From Clostridia bacterium (GTDB lineage Bacteria; Bacillota; Clostridia; TANB77; CAG-508), in contig CAAGEF010000152.1 in the NCBI GenBank assembly GCA_900768805.1, positions 1 to 11,482 on the forward strand: a DNA stretch of 11,482 nt, in the 5' to 3' direction. Under the pieces are notes generated by a model. It was not told the origin of the DNA. It searched no databases and was given only the letters and a program-made list of their open reading frames with translations. Positions 1-6,610 of this stretch are shown piece by piece. Every line of letters begins with the position of its first letter. The stretch's first letter is position 1. The translations under genes were made by a program, and so were the position numbers.

Positions 1-50
1 AAAACAAACTCTATATCTAACATACAAACTATAATTTATCTTTCTTTTTG

Positions 51-78
51 GAATAAACTACTAAAAAACACATATATT
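51..78 (+). promoter_or_regulatory. Candidate sigma-E-type promoter of the ylbJ-like gene
   Basis: GAATAAA (51-57) and CATATATT (71-78) are separated by 13 nt. This resembles the mother-cell sigma-E pattern (an ATA core at -35, CATAcanT at -10). Transcription would start near 85, leaving a leader of under 30 nt. B. subtilis ylbJ is, to my knowledge, in the sigma-E regulon, which fits. The DNA is very AT-rich, so a chance match is possible. Confidence 0.4.
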
Positions 79-80
79 AG

Positions 81-100
81 TCCTAGAAATAATTTTAGGA
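81..100 (+). promoter_or_regulatory. Stem-loop covering the ylbJ-like Shine-Dalgarno
   Basis: TCCTAGAA (81-88) pairs with TTTTAGGA (93-100) around an ATAA loop: eight pairs including one G-U. The AGGA that serves as ribosome binding site (97-100) lies in the 3' arm. A transcript starting upstream of 81 could hide the site. One starting at the candidate sigma-E start near 85 would lack the 5' arm and leave it open. The pairing is seen; the regulatory role is inferred. Confidence 0.4.
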
Positions 101-112
101 TTGGTAATAAAT

Positions 113-1117
113 ATGAATGTTTTAGTATTAAATTTTAAGAAATCTATCTTTTCTTTTTTGAGTATAGCTTTTATTATTTGTTTATTATTATTTTCAAATT
201 CTAATATTAAAGCAGCTCAAGAAGGATTGAATTTATGGGCTAGTAGTGTTGTTCCTGTTTTATTTCCTTTTTTTATTGCTACTGAACTTCTATATTGTAC
301 AAACTTGGTCAGTTTTTTAGAAAAATATTGTAGTAAATTTATGAAAAATATATTCAATTTATCTGGCATAAGTGTTTTTCCTATCATTATGGGAACTATT
401 AGTGGTTATCCAACTGGAGCAAAAATTGTTAGTAATTTGAGAAATGATAGAAAAATCAGCAAAACTGAAGGTGAACATTTACTTGCTTTTACTAATAATT
501 CTGGACCATTATTTATTTTAGGAACTGTTGGAATTTCTATTTTTTGTGATTCTAAAATTGGCATACTTTTACTTATAACTCATATTTTAGGTTCTTTCAC
601 AGTTGGGTTTATATTTAAATTTTGGAAACCTAATAGAACAAATTTATTTGTTAATTCAAATAATTTGTCAAATAATGATAAATTTAATTTAGGAACTATT
701 ATTATAAACAGTATTTCAAAATCAATTACAACTATTTTAAATATAGGTGGTTTTATTGTTCTTTTTTCTGTAATAATTTCAATTTTAGAAAAATCTAATT
801 TTTTAGAAATTATTTCTAACTTTTTTATGCCTTTTGGATTTTCAGAAACTATTATACAAAGTTTTTTTACTGGTATTTTAGAATTAACTAATGGAATTAA
901 AAATTTAAGTATTGTTGGAACAAAAAATTTAAATGAAATAATTATTATTTCTGCATTTTTACTTGGATTTGGTGGTTTTTCCGTTGTTCTTCAAGTTTAT
1001 AGTATTATTTCAAAATCTGATTTATCTATTAAACCTTATATCGTAGGAAAAATTTTACATGGATTTATTTCTGCTTTTTATACAATAATATTATTAAATG
1101 TTTTAAAAATATATTAA
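113..1117 (+). CDS. ylbJ: YlbJ-like sporulation integral membrane protein (nucleoside-recognition/Gate family)
   Basis: A multi-pass membrane protein of about 334 residues that resembles the sporulation protein YlbJ. The biochemical activity of YlbJ is unknown; in Bacillus it is a sporulation gene. Family marks, numbered from the ATG at 113, are an N-terminal hydrophobic segment (about 10-30), the phrase GLNLWASSVVPVLFPFF, the Gate-type motif SGYPTGAK (97-104), and FTNNSGP (126-132) leading into further membrane segments. The length fits a YlbJ of roughly 330-400 residues. An in-frame TTG at 101 would add four residues, but it directly abuts the AGGA at 97-100; the ATG at 113, 12 nt beyond that AGGA, is the better start. 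The gene stands alone, converges on purB, and has a candidate sigma-E promoter upstream, in keeping with a sporulation role. A generic nucleoside-recognition transporter is the main alternative. Confidence 0.8.
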   Translation: MNVLVLNFKKSIFSFLSIAFIICLLLFSNSNIKAAQEGLNLWASSVVPVLFPFFIATELLYCTNLVSFLEKYCSKFMKNIFNLSGISVFPIIMGTISGYPTGAKIVSNLRNDRKISKTEGEHLLAFTNNSGPLFILGTVGISIFCDSKIGILLLITHILGSFTVGFIFKFWKPNRTNLFVNSNNLSNNDKFNLGTIIINSISKSITTILNIGGFIVLFSVIISILEKSNFLEIISNFFMPFGFSETIIQSFFTGILELTNGIKNLSIVGTKNLNEIIIISAFLLGFGGFSVVLQVYSIISKSDLSIKPYIVGKILHGFISAFYTIILLNVLKIY

Positions 1118-1118
1118 A

Positions 1119-1150
1119 AAACGGCATGATCTATTAAGACCACACCGTTT
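1119..1150 (-). terminator. Terminator of purB, possibly shared with the ylbJ-like gene
   Basis: AAACGG (1119-1124) pairs with CCGTTT (1145-1150), with a further broken inner helix around an ATTA loop. Read on the minus strand, the stem is followed at once by a run of six T, so it is a good intrinsic terminator for purB. Read on the plus strand the T tract is weak and interrupted, so termination of the convergent gene is less certain. It begins two bases after the ylbJ-like stop codon. Confidence 0.65.
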
Positions 1151-1160
1151 AAAATTTTAT

Positions 1161-2612
1161 TTATACATTTACATTGGTATCAATATTGCTTAAATAGTCT
1201 TTATATTTCTCAAGCACAGGATAAACGTAATCATGAAGATAATCCAAAGTTTGATTTTTAGCTCTTCCACAAAGATTTGCTGGCTCCAAAATTGAACGAA
1301 TATCTTCAGCCGATAACTCAAATAATGGATCTGCTGCAATGAGATCAACAAGGTTATTGTCAAGACCTTTTTGTTTAACATTAATTGTGGCTTCCATTGA
1401 ATGCTTTCTAATTGCTTCATGAAGCTCCTGACGACTCTTACCCTTTTCGGTTACACATTTCATGATAATTTCTTCAGTAGCCATGAAAGGAAGCTCTTGC
1501 TGAATATGACGTTCAATCATTTTATTGTAAACAACAGCATCATCACAAACATTTGCAACAATAATAAGAATCGCATCAATACTCAAAAATGCTTCAGGAA
1601 GAATAATTCTACGAATTGCAGAATCATCCAAAGTTCTTTCTAAAAGCTGAGAATCAGCCATCTGAGTTGCAGAAATAGAATATCCACTAAGCCCAACAGC
1701 CAATGAACAAATTCTTTCGCATCTCATTGGATTTCTTTTATATGCCATTGCAGAAGAACCAATTTGATTTTTTGCAAAAGGCTCTTCAAGCTCTTTATCA
1801 TGCTGCAGCATACGCATATCAAAAGCAAATTTTCTAGCACTAGTTGCTATATGTTTTAAACAATCAATTACTTTTTCATCTAATGAACGCGGATATGTCT
1901 GACCAGATACAGGAAAAGCATTTGGAAAATCAAAATATTCACAAAGCTTCTTATCAAGCTGTTTAACTTTTTCTTCATCGCCATTAAAAAGCTTCATAAA
2001 AGATTCCTGTGTTCCTGTAGTACCTTTGCTACCAAGAAGCTTCAATCTAGAAATCATCCACTCTACTTCTTCAAGATTTTCAACAAATTCTTGAAGCCAC
2101 AAAGTAGCACGTTTTCCAACAGTTGTAAGCTGTGCTGGCTGATAATGTGTATAACCTAAAGTTACAACACCTGCATTTTTTTCTGCAAATTCTGATAGTA
2201 ACTTAATTACTCCAACAAGCTTCTTTTTTACAATCGTAAGAGCTTCGCGCAAAATAAGTACATCAGTGTTATCTGTTACATAACATGATGTAGCTCCCAA
2301 ATGAATAATGGGTTCTGCAGAAGGAGCCTGCTGACCGAATGCGTAAACATGAGACATAACATCATGTCGACATTCTCTTTCGCGCTGTTCTGCCACTTCA
2401 TAGTTAATATTACTGATATTTGCTTCAAGTTCAGCAATTTGCTCATCAGTAATATCTAACCCTAAGTCCTTTTCGATTTTAGCCAAAGCTACCCAAAGTT
2501 TACGCCAATAAGAAAATTTTACATCATCTGAAAAAAGATGCTTCATCTCCTTACTTGCATAGCGACCACAAAGTGGATTCTGATACGAGTCTCTGATCTT
2601 TACTTCTGCCAT
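1161..2612 (-). CDS. purB: Adenylosuccinate lyase, long vertebrate-like type
   Basis: PurB catalyses two steps of purine synthesis: SAICAR to AICAR plus fumarate, and adenylosuccinate to AMP plus fumarate. The 483-residue protein has the fumarase/aspartase-superfamily layout. Visible motifs are RHDVMSH (82-88), HLGATSCY, the catalytic-acid region GYTHYQPAQ with His156, KGTTGTQ, and the signature loop GSSAMAYKRNP (285-295), which carries the catalytic serine. The usual Pro of that loop (SSAMPxK) is Ala290. Phrases such as TSCYVTDNTD, PAQLTTVGKR and RQELPFMATE closely match human ADSL as I remember it, and the length matches it (about 484) better than the ~431-residue B. subtilis enzyme. The ATG at 2612 has GGAGG nine nt upstream. 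It is monocistronic, with its own promoter and terminator, and is divergent from clpE. GC is visibly higher than in neighbours: 20 of 60 bases at 1801-1860 against 12 of 60 at 841-900. Confidence 0.96.
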   Translation of the reverse strand: MAEVKIRDSYQNPLCGRYASKEMKHLFSDDVKFSYWRKLWVALAKIEKDLGLDITDEQIAELEANISNINYEVAEQRERECRHDVMSHVYAFGQQAPSAEPIIHLGATSCYVTDNTDVLILREALTIVKKKLVGVIKLLSEFAEKNAGVVTLGYTHYQPAQLTTVGKRATLWLQEFVENLEEVEWMISRLKLLGSKGTTGTQESFMKLFNGDEEKVKQLDKKLCEYFDFPNAFPVSGQTYPRSLDEKVIDCLKHIATSARKFAFDMRMLQHDKELEEPFAKNQIGSSAMAYKRNPMRCERICSLAVGLSGYSISATQMADSQLLERTLDDSAIRRIILPEAFLSIDAILIIVANVCDDAVVYNKMIERHIQQELPFMATEEIIMKCVTEKGKSRQELHEAIRKHSMEATINVKQKGLDNNLVDLIAADPLFELSAEDIRSILEPANLCGRAKNQTLDYLHDYVYPVLEKYKDYLSNIDTNVNV

Positions 2613-2644
2613 GGTTAAATACCTCCATATAATATAAAAATTTT

Positions 2645-2674
2645 AATGTACACTTGGAAAATCCCAAGAACATT
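2645..2674 (-). promoter_or_regulatory. Stem-loop at the 5' end of the purB leader
   Basis: CTTGG (2653-2657) pairs with CCAAG (2664-2668), extended outward by AATGT (2645-2649) with ACATT (2670-2674) across a small internal loop. The predicted transcription start is near 2671, so the inner stem would sit at the extreme 5' end of the purB mRNA, where such stems can stabilise transcripts. It does not resemble a purine riboswitch. Any regulatory role is inference. Confidence 0.35.
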
Positions 2675-2677
2675 GGA

Positions 2678-2706
2678 ATTATATCACATTTCAGTGATAA
2701 AGTAAA
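2678..2706 (-). promoter_or_regulatory. Sigma-A promoter of purB
   Basis: On the minus strand TTTACT (2706-2701) and a perfect TATAAT (2683-2678) are separated by exactly 17 nt. The predicted start near 2671 gives a leader of about 58 nt before the ATG at 2612. The spacer contains ATCACTGAAATGTGAT, a partly symmetric stretch (ATCAC...GTGAT) that could bind a regulator, although no PurR box is recognised. Confidence 0.75.
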
Positions 2707-2739
2707 TACATAAATTCTTTACTTATAAGTATTTTTCTA

Positions 2740-2768
2740 TTGACTATGATATTAAAATACTGTATTAT
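2740..2768 (+). promoter_or_regulatory. Sigma-A promoter of clpE
   Basis: TTGACT (2740-2745) and TATTAT (2763-2768) are 17 nt apart, near consensus, with a predicted start around 2775. I see no GGTCAAA heptads (CtsR operator) and no CIRCE inverted repeat (HrcA) between 2613 and 2807. The ClpE class III heat-shock control known in Bacillus is therefore not evident at this promoter. Confidence 0.75.
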
Positions 2769-2807
2769 TAGTATATTATTTTAGGTTAAGGAGTGTAAAA
2801 AATATAT

Positions 2808-5117
2808 ATGTTATGTTCAATTTGTAATAAAAAACCTGCAGTAGTATTCATAAATAAAGTTGAAAATGGCAAAAATTCCCTAGAAGGCCTATGCTATAGT
2901 TGTGCAAAAGAAAAAGGTATAAACCCTCTCGAAATTATGAGCCAAAATGCAAATATTTCTCAAGAAGATTTAAACCAAATAACAGAACAATTTGGTAGTA
3001 TCTTAAATGAGTTTTCAGAAAATATGGATATAAATGTTGATGATATAAATTTAGATAATGATAACGAAAACAACCCATTAAGTGGTCTATTTAGTATATT
3101 TAAAAATAGTAATTCTAATAACAATCAAGACAAACAAGAAGCTGCATCAAGTAGCTCTGGTTCTAGTAAACGTTCTGTAAAAGTTGAAAAAAAATCTAAA
3201 AATAATAAGAAAAAATTCTTAGATACTTTTGGAACAAATTTAACAAATAAAGCCAAAGAAAATCTTTTAGATGAAGTTATTGGTAGAGAAAGAGAAATCG
3301 AAAGAGTTACTCAGATTCTAAATCGTCGTTCAAAAAATAATCCTTGTTTAATTGGTGAACCTGGTGTTGGTAAAACAGCTATTGCTCAAGGTTTAGCTAT
3401 AAAAATTGCAAGGGGTGAAGTTCCTGCTAAACTTCTAAAAAAAGAAGTCTATCTTATAGATATGACAGCAATAATTGCTGGAACTCAATTTAGAGGTCAA
3501 TTCGAAGCTAGAATGAAGCAATTAATTGACGAATGCAGAACTTATGGAAATATAATTTTAGTAATAGATGAAATTCACAATATCATTGGAGCTGGAGATG
3601 CAGAACATTCTATGAATGCTGCAAATATTTTAAAACCTGCCCTATCTAATGGTGAAATTCAAATAATAGGAACTACTACTTTAAAAGAATATAGAAAATA
3701 TATTGAAAAAGATTCTGCTTTAGAAAGAAGATTCCAACCAGTTTTAGTTGAAGAACCTAGTGTTCAAGATACTATTAATATTTTAAAAGGAATTAAAAAA
3801 TATTACGAAGATTATCATAAAGTTTTAATTACTAATGATGTTATCGAAAAAACTGTTAATATGTCTGAAAAATATATTCATGATAGATTTTTACCAGATA
3901 AGGCAATTGATTTAATTGATGAAGCTTGTTCAAAAATCAATTTAAATAATAAAGCTTTATATGAAATTGAAGTTATAAAAAATCAACTTAGTGAACTTTC
4001 AGAACAAAAAGAAGAAGCTGTTTCCTCTGATTCTATTGAGGATTATCAAAAAGCAGCAGATTTAAAAACTAAAGAATGTAATTTAACTGATAGATTGAAT
4101 CAATTAGAAAAAGATTTAAAACCAAAAGCTTTATCTATCCAAGATATTGCAGAAGTTATTGAAAGATGGACAAAAATTCCAGTTACAAAAATTACTGAAG
4201 CAGAAACTGAGAAATTATTAAATTTAGAAAAAAATCTTCATAAACATATTATAGGTCAGAACGCTGCAGTTGAAGCTGTATCTAAAGCTATTAGAAGAAA
4301 TCGTGCAGGTCTACAAAGCACAAAACGTCCACCATCATTTATATTTGTTGGACCTACTGGTGTTGGTAAAACTGAGCTTGCAAAATCACTAGCCTATGAA
4401 ATGTTTGGTTCAGAAGATTCTATTATTAGAATAGATATGTCTGAATACATGGAAAGTCATTCTACTTCTAAACTTATAGGTTCACCTCCAGGATATGTTG
4501 GATATGATGATGCTGGTCAATTAACTGAAAAAGTTAAAAGAAAACCTTATTCTATTATTCTTTTGGATGAAATAGAAAAAGCGCATCCTGATGTATTCAA
4601 TGTTCTACTTCAAGTTTTAGATGATGGAAAACTTACAGATTCACAAGGTAATACTGTTAATTTTTCAAATACTATTATAATTATGACATCAAATGCGGGT
4701 TCTAATTTAAATAATAATACAATAGGTTTTGGAAAATCATCTATTGTTGATACTGATAAATTAATTGGAGCATTAAGAGATTTATTCAGACCTGAATTTT
4801 TAAATAGAGTTGATGAAATAATTCCTTTTGATAGTTTAAAAGAAAATGAATTACTTCAAATTATTGATTTATTATTAAAGCAAACAGAAGAAGCTTTAGC
4901 AAATAAAGAAATTAAATTGGAAGTTTCTGAAGAATCAAAAAAATATATCCTTTCTAAAGGAACTGATTTAAAATATGGAGCAAGACCTTTAAGAAGAGCT
5001 ATTCAAAGATATATTGAAGATGAAATTGCAGAAATGGTTTTAAGAAATGATGTAAAATTTGGAGAAACTGTTTTGGTTGATTGTGAAAATGATAAATTGA
5101 ATTTTAAAACTAAATAA
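2808..5117 (+). CDS. clpE: ClpE-type AAA+ unfoldase with N-terminal zinc finger
   Basis: A 769-residue HSP100 ATPase expected to unfold substrates and feed them to ClpP. The N terminus has Cys3, Cys6, Cys29 and Cys32, a CxxC-x22-CxxC zinc finger, instead of the paired Clp-N repeats of ClpC; this is the hallmark of ClpE. A low-complexity, Asn/Ser/Lys-rich linker follows (about 50-145). The first AAA+ module has Walker A GEPGVGKT (183-190) and Walker B VIDE (Asp254-Glu255). A coiled-coil middle region contains a UVR-like stretch (about 410-435). The second AAA+ module has GPTGVGKT (515-522) and LLDE (Asp587-Glu588). The loop IGF (639-641) is the expected ClpP-docking tripeptide, and a ClpB-D2-small domain ends the protein. 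The length is near that of lactococcal ClpE. AAGGAG lies at 2788-2793, a rather long 14 nt from the ATG. It is monocistronic, with no mcsA, mcsB or ctsR beside it. Confidence 0.92.
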   Translation: MLCSICNKKPAVVFINKVENGKNSLEGLCYSCAKEKGINPLEIMSQNANISQEDLNQITEQFGSILNEFSENMDINVDDINLDNDNENNPLSGLFSIFKNSNSNNNQDKQEAASSSSGSSKRSVKVEKKSKNNKKKFLDTFGTNLTNKAKENLLDEVIGREREIERVTQILNRRSKNNPCLIGEPGVGKTAIAQGLAIKIARGEVPAKLLKKEVYLIDMTAIIAGTQFRGQFEARMKQLIDECRTYGNIILVIDEIHNIIGAGDAEHSMNAANILKPALSNGEIQIIGTTTLKEYRKYIEKDSALERRFQPVLVEEPSVQDTINILKGIKKYYEDYHKVLITNDVIEKTVNMSEKYIHDRFLPDKAIDLIDEACSKINLNNKALYEIEVIKNQLSELSEQKEEAVSSDSIEDYQKAADLKTKECNLTDRLNQLEKDLKPKALSIQDIAEVIERWTKIPVTKITEAETEKLLNLEKNLHKHIIGQNAAVEAVSKAIRRNRAGLQSTKRPPSFIFVGPTGVGKTELAKSLAYEMFGSEDSIIRIDMSEYMESHSTSKLIGSPPGYVGYDDAGQLTEKVKRKPYSIILLDEIEKAHPDVFNVLLQVLDDGKLTDSQGNTVNFSNTIIIMTSNAGSNLNNNTIGFGKSSIVDTDKLIGALRDLFRPEFLNRVDEIIPFDSLKENELLQIIDLLLKQTEEALANKEIKLEVSEESKKYILSKGTDLKYGARPLRRAIQRYIEDEIAEMVLRNDVKFGETVLVDCENDKLNFKTK

Positions 5118-5121
5118 ATTG

Positions 5122-5147
5122 AAAGAGCCGACAGTCGTCGGCTCTTT
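5122..5147. terminator. Bidirectional intrinsic terminator between clpE and the 128-residue membrane-protein gene
   Basis: A perfect 11-bp stem: AAAGAGCCGAC (5122-5132) pairs with GTCGGCTCTTT (5137-5147) around an AGTC loop. GTTTT follows on the plus strand; on the minus strand the stem ends in TTT and is followed by an AT-rich tail. It lies four bases after the clpE stop and three bases beyond the stop of the convergent gene, so it serves both. Confidence 0.9.
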
Positions 5148-5150
5148 GTT

Positions 5151-5537
5151 TTAACATACCAGATTTGCCAGTCCGTAAACGACTGTACAAATTATCATCA
5201 ACTTTTCCGCTGTGAATAATCTTGCTGCAAATCTTTCATTTTTTCCATCGATATTTTCTTGAGAACTCTTTATCATCCGATAAAGAATATACAATGAAAA
5301 TATATGAAGCAGTGCCAGAGCAAAAACTACGACAGTTTTCTTCAGAATCAAAATAGCTAAGCTTGCAATAATGGCAAGTATAACCATTCTTTTTAAATAC
5401 TTAGCCTCTGCTCTGAAAAAATTTTTGGCATTCTTCTGGTACATGGTAGAGCTATCGCTCTGATTTCTTACTTCGTCAACACACCGTTTTGTAAAAATCA
5501 CCACAAAAATGAAAAAAACGATAAAGATGACTGTCAT
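5151..5537 (-). CDS. Small multi-pass membrane protein of unknown function
   Basis: I do not recognise this 128-residue protein. It has four hydrophobic stretches (about 2-16, 51-65, 68-87 and 112-127). A polar segment between the first and second is rich in Lys, Arg and Ser (17-50), and a second polar loop spans about 88-107. No catalytic motif is visible. That it is a real gene is supported by a strong AGGAGG 8 nt before the ATG at 5537, a near-consensus promoter upstream, and a terminator right after the stop. Base composition is clearly less AT-rich than in the flanking bofC-like and clpE genes and is closer to purB, which may point to a different origin. It is transcribed alone. Confidence 0.8.
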   Translation of the reverse strand: MTVIFIVFFIFVVIFTKRCVDEVRNQSDSSTMYQKNAKNFFRAEAKYLKRMVILAIIASLAILILKKTVVVFALALLHIFSLYILYRMIKSSQENIDGKNERFAARLFTAEKLMIICTVVYGLANLVC

Positions 5538-5579
5538 ATAAATGACCTCCTTTGTTAAAAAAAAAAATCTTATGTTTAT

Positions 5580-5608
5580 ATTATAACATATTTTCTAAGC
5601 AATTTCAA
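5580..5608 (-). promoter_or_regulatory. Sigma-A promoter of the small membrane-protein gene
   Basis: On the minus strand TTGAAA (5608-5603) and a perfect TATAAT (5585-5580) are separated by 17 nt. The leader contains a run of 11 T (plus-strand A at 5557-5567) just ahead of the AGGAGG. The promoter is embedded in a long inverted repeat, listed separately. Confidence 0.7.
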
Positions 5609-5642
5609 ATTTTATGTAAATTTCAAATTACTTAGAAAATAT
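5588..5642. repeat. 55-bp inverted repeat after the bofC-like gene, overlapping a promoter
   Basis: ATATTTTCTAAG (5588-5599) is perfectly repeated in inverse at 5631-5642. Further AT pairing (AATTT with AAATT, AAATTT with AAATTT) closes the arms to a short TATGT loop. It starts four bases past the bofC-like stop, so it may act as an AT-rich terminator, but no T tract follows directly on the minus strand. One arm lies in the spacer of the next gene's promoter and the other upstream of its -35, an arrangement an operator could also have. Confidence 0.6.
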
Positions 5643-5646
5643 TACA

Positions 5647-6216
5647 TCACTCATAATCCTCTAATTTTAAATTTATATTATCCCTACCATAAACAAGTAT
5701 ACCTGAATCTAATTTATATATATCTTCATCAGTTAAATAATCTCTACTAATATTTGTTACTAAATATAATTCTTCTTCCTCATTTGAATCTAATTTAAAA
5801 ACTTCAATAAATTCTTCTCCTAAAGCTATTTTAAAATGCTCATCACATATTCCTTCTTTTTTCTCTTTTACTACAACTTTTTCTTTTGAAAATTCTTTTA
5901 ATTCGTATTCTGGATATTTTTCTTCAAATTCATCTTTAGTTAAATTAATCATTTTTGATTCTATTTCTCTAACATTTTCTTCTGTATGTTTACAATTTGT
6001 ATAATAGTCTTCTACTACTAATTTTGTATTTATACCAATCTTATCCTCTTCATTACTTGTTTCTTCTACTTCTGCAAATTGTTCTAATTTCTTAATTTTT
6101 TGTATTTCAGACTCCACAAATTCTTCATTTGTTTCTTCAAAAAAATTTAATGCAACCAAAAATGTTAATTCAAACATTAAAATACCAAATAAAAATAAAA
6201 TAATATATTTTCTCAC
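5647..6216 (-). CDS. BofC-like protein with single N-terminal membrane anchor
   Basis: A 189-residue protein with one hydrophobic anchor or signal segment (about 4-25), a charged, Glu-rich extracytoplasmic stalk (27-60), then a region resembling the BofC C-terminal domain. The matching features are YYTNCKH (Cys75, His77), ICDEH (Cys124, His127), and the ending LDSGILVYGRDN...LKLEDYE. In B. subtilis BofC is a forespore protein that restrains the SpoIVB protease in the sigma-K checkpoint; Clostridia carry proteins with this domain whose role is less clear. The start is GTG at 6216 with AGAGGG 8 nt upstream; an ATG seven bases earlier is out of frame. A sigma-F/G-like promoter pattern lies upstream. 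The assignment rests on recalled family pattern, so a generic anchored protein of unknown function remains possible. Confidence 0.68.
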   Translation of the reverse strand: MRKYIILFLFGILMFELTFLVALNFFEETNEEFVESEIQKIKKLEQFAEVEETSNEEDKIGINTKLVVEDYYTNCKHTEENVREIESKMINLTKDEFEEKYPEYELKEFSKEKVVVKEKKEGICDEHFKIALGEEFIEVFKLDSNEEEELYLVTNISRDYLTDEDIYKLDSGILVYGRDNINLKLEDYE

Positions 6217-6241
6217 TATACATACCCTCTGCTTTTTTTCT

Positions 6242-6271
6242 TATTATTTACTTTTATTGAATTTTTATACA
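6242..6271 (-). promoter_or_regulatory. Candidate forespore-type (sigma-G/F-like) promoter of the bofC-like gene
   Basis: On the minus strand TGTATA (6271-6266) and AATAATA (6248-6242) are 17 nt apart. The sigma-G pattern is roughly TGmATA-N17-CATamTA, so the -10 differs at its first base. The implied leader is about 20 nt and contains the AGAGGG ribosome binding site. Bacillus bofC is sigma-G controlled, which makes the match appealing, but AT-rich sequence gives such matches by chance. Confidence 0.3.
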
Positions 6272-6298
6272 TTAAATTATAGTTTGTCTGATTAATTA

Positions 6299-6449
6299 TA
6301 AATTTTCATTTTACACATTTCATGCCAGCGAACCAGATTAATAATTTTATTTTTTAACTCTACTGATTAGAACCATATTATAATGTTTGTTCATTACGAA
6401 CCTCGGCATTCCGTCGTGTTTTTTTGAATTTGTAAATTTTCATTTTACA
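6299..6449 (+). repeat. 17-bp direct repeat pair
   Basis: TAAATTTTCATTTTACA occurs at 6299-6315 and again at 6433-6449, 134 bp apart start to start. The second copy lies inside the left arm of the large palindrome and the first lies outside it. The pair may be a trace of insertion, duplication or slippage. It is the longest exact direct repeat I noticed in this region. Confidence 0.6.
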
Positions 6450-6571
6450 GCGCCCTCAAATACAAGTTTGAGATTCCCTATAAAACAAAAATCAACAAAT
6501 TCTAAAAAAACACTTTGTTTACATTCGGTTCTGCATTCAAAACAATATAATATGGTTCTTTCAGTTAGCTA
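6354..6571. repeat. Large imperfect palindrome (MITE-like or structured RNA), ~218 bp
   Basis: The left half reappears inverted in the right half. AGAACCATATTATA (6369-6382) matches TATAATATGGTTCT (6546-6559). Further in, GAACC, TGTTTTTTT and GAATTTGT each have an inverted partner, and the apex is CTCAAA (6455-6460) with TTTGAG (6467-6472) around TACAAG. All pairs centre on about 6464, so this is one long hairpin and not separate repeats. One stretch (6400-6412 against 6510-6522) does not pair and would form an internal bulge. Weaker symmetry continues out to about 6354 and 6571. No transposase is nearby, and the reading frame through it has no supporting start or ribosome binding site. Confidence 0.75.
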
Positions 6572-6610
6572 TAAAAATATATTTTAACAAAAATATAAAT
6601 TTTTATAGAG

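Noticed and set aside
101..112. TTG at 101 as start of the ylbJ-like gene
   Set aside because: The AGGA at 97-100 directly abuts it, leaving no spacing. The ATG at 113 fits better.
2613..2807. Purine riboswitch, CtsR box or CIRCE element between purB and clpE
   Set aside because: None of the known core sequences is present; only two plain sigma-A promoters and a small stem are seen.
6387..6587. Plus-strand 66-codon open frame from a TTG
   Set aside because: It runs through both arms of the large palindrome, has no Shine-Dalgarno, and its predicted peptide has no recognisable pattern. The frame is best seen as a by-product of the repeat.
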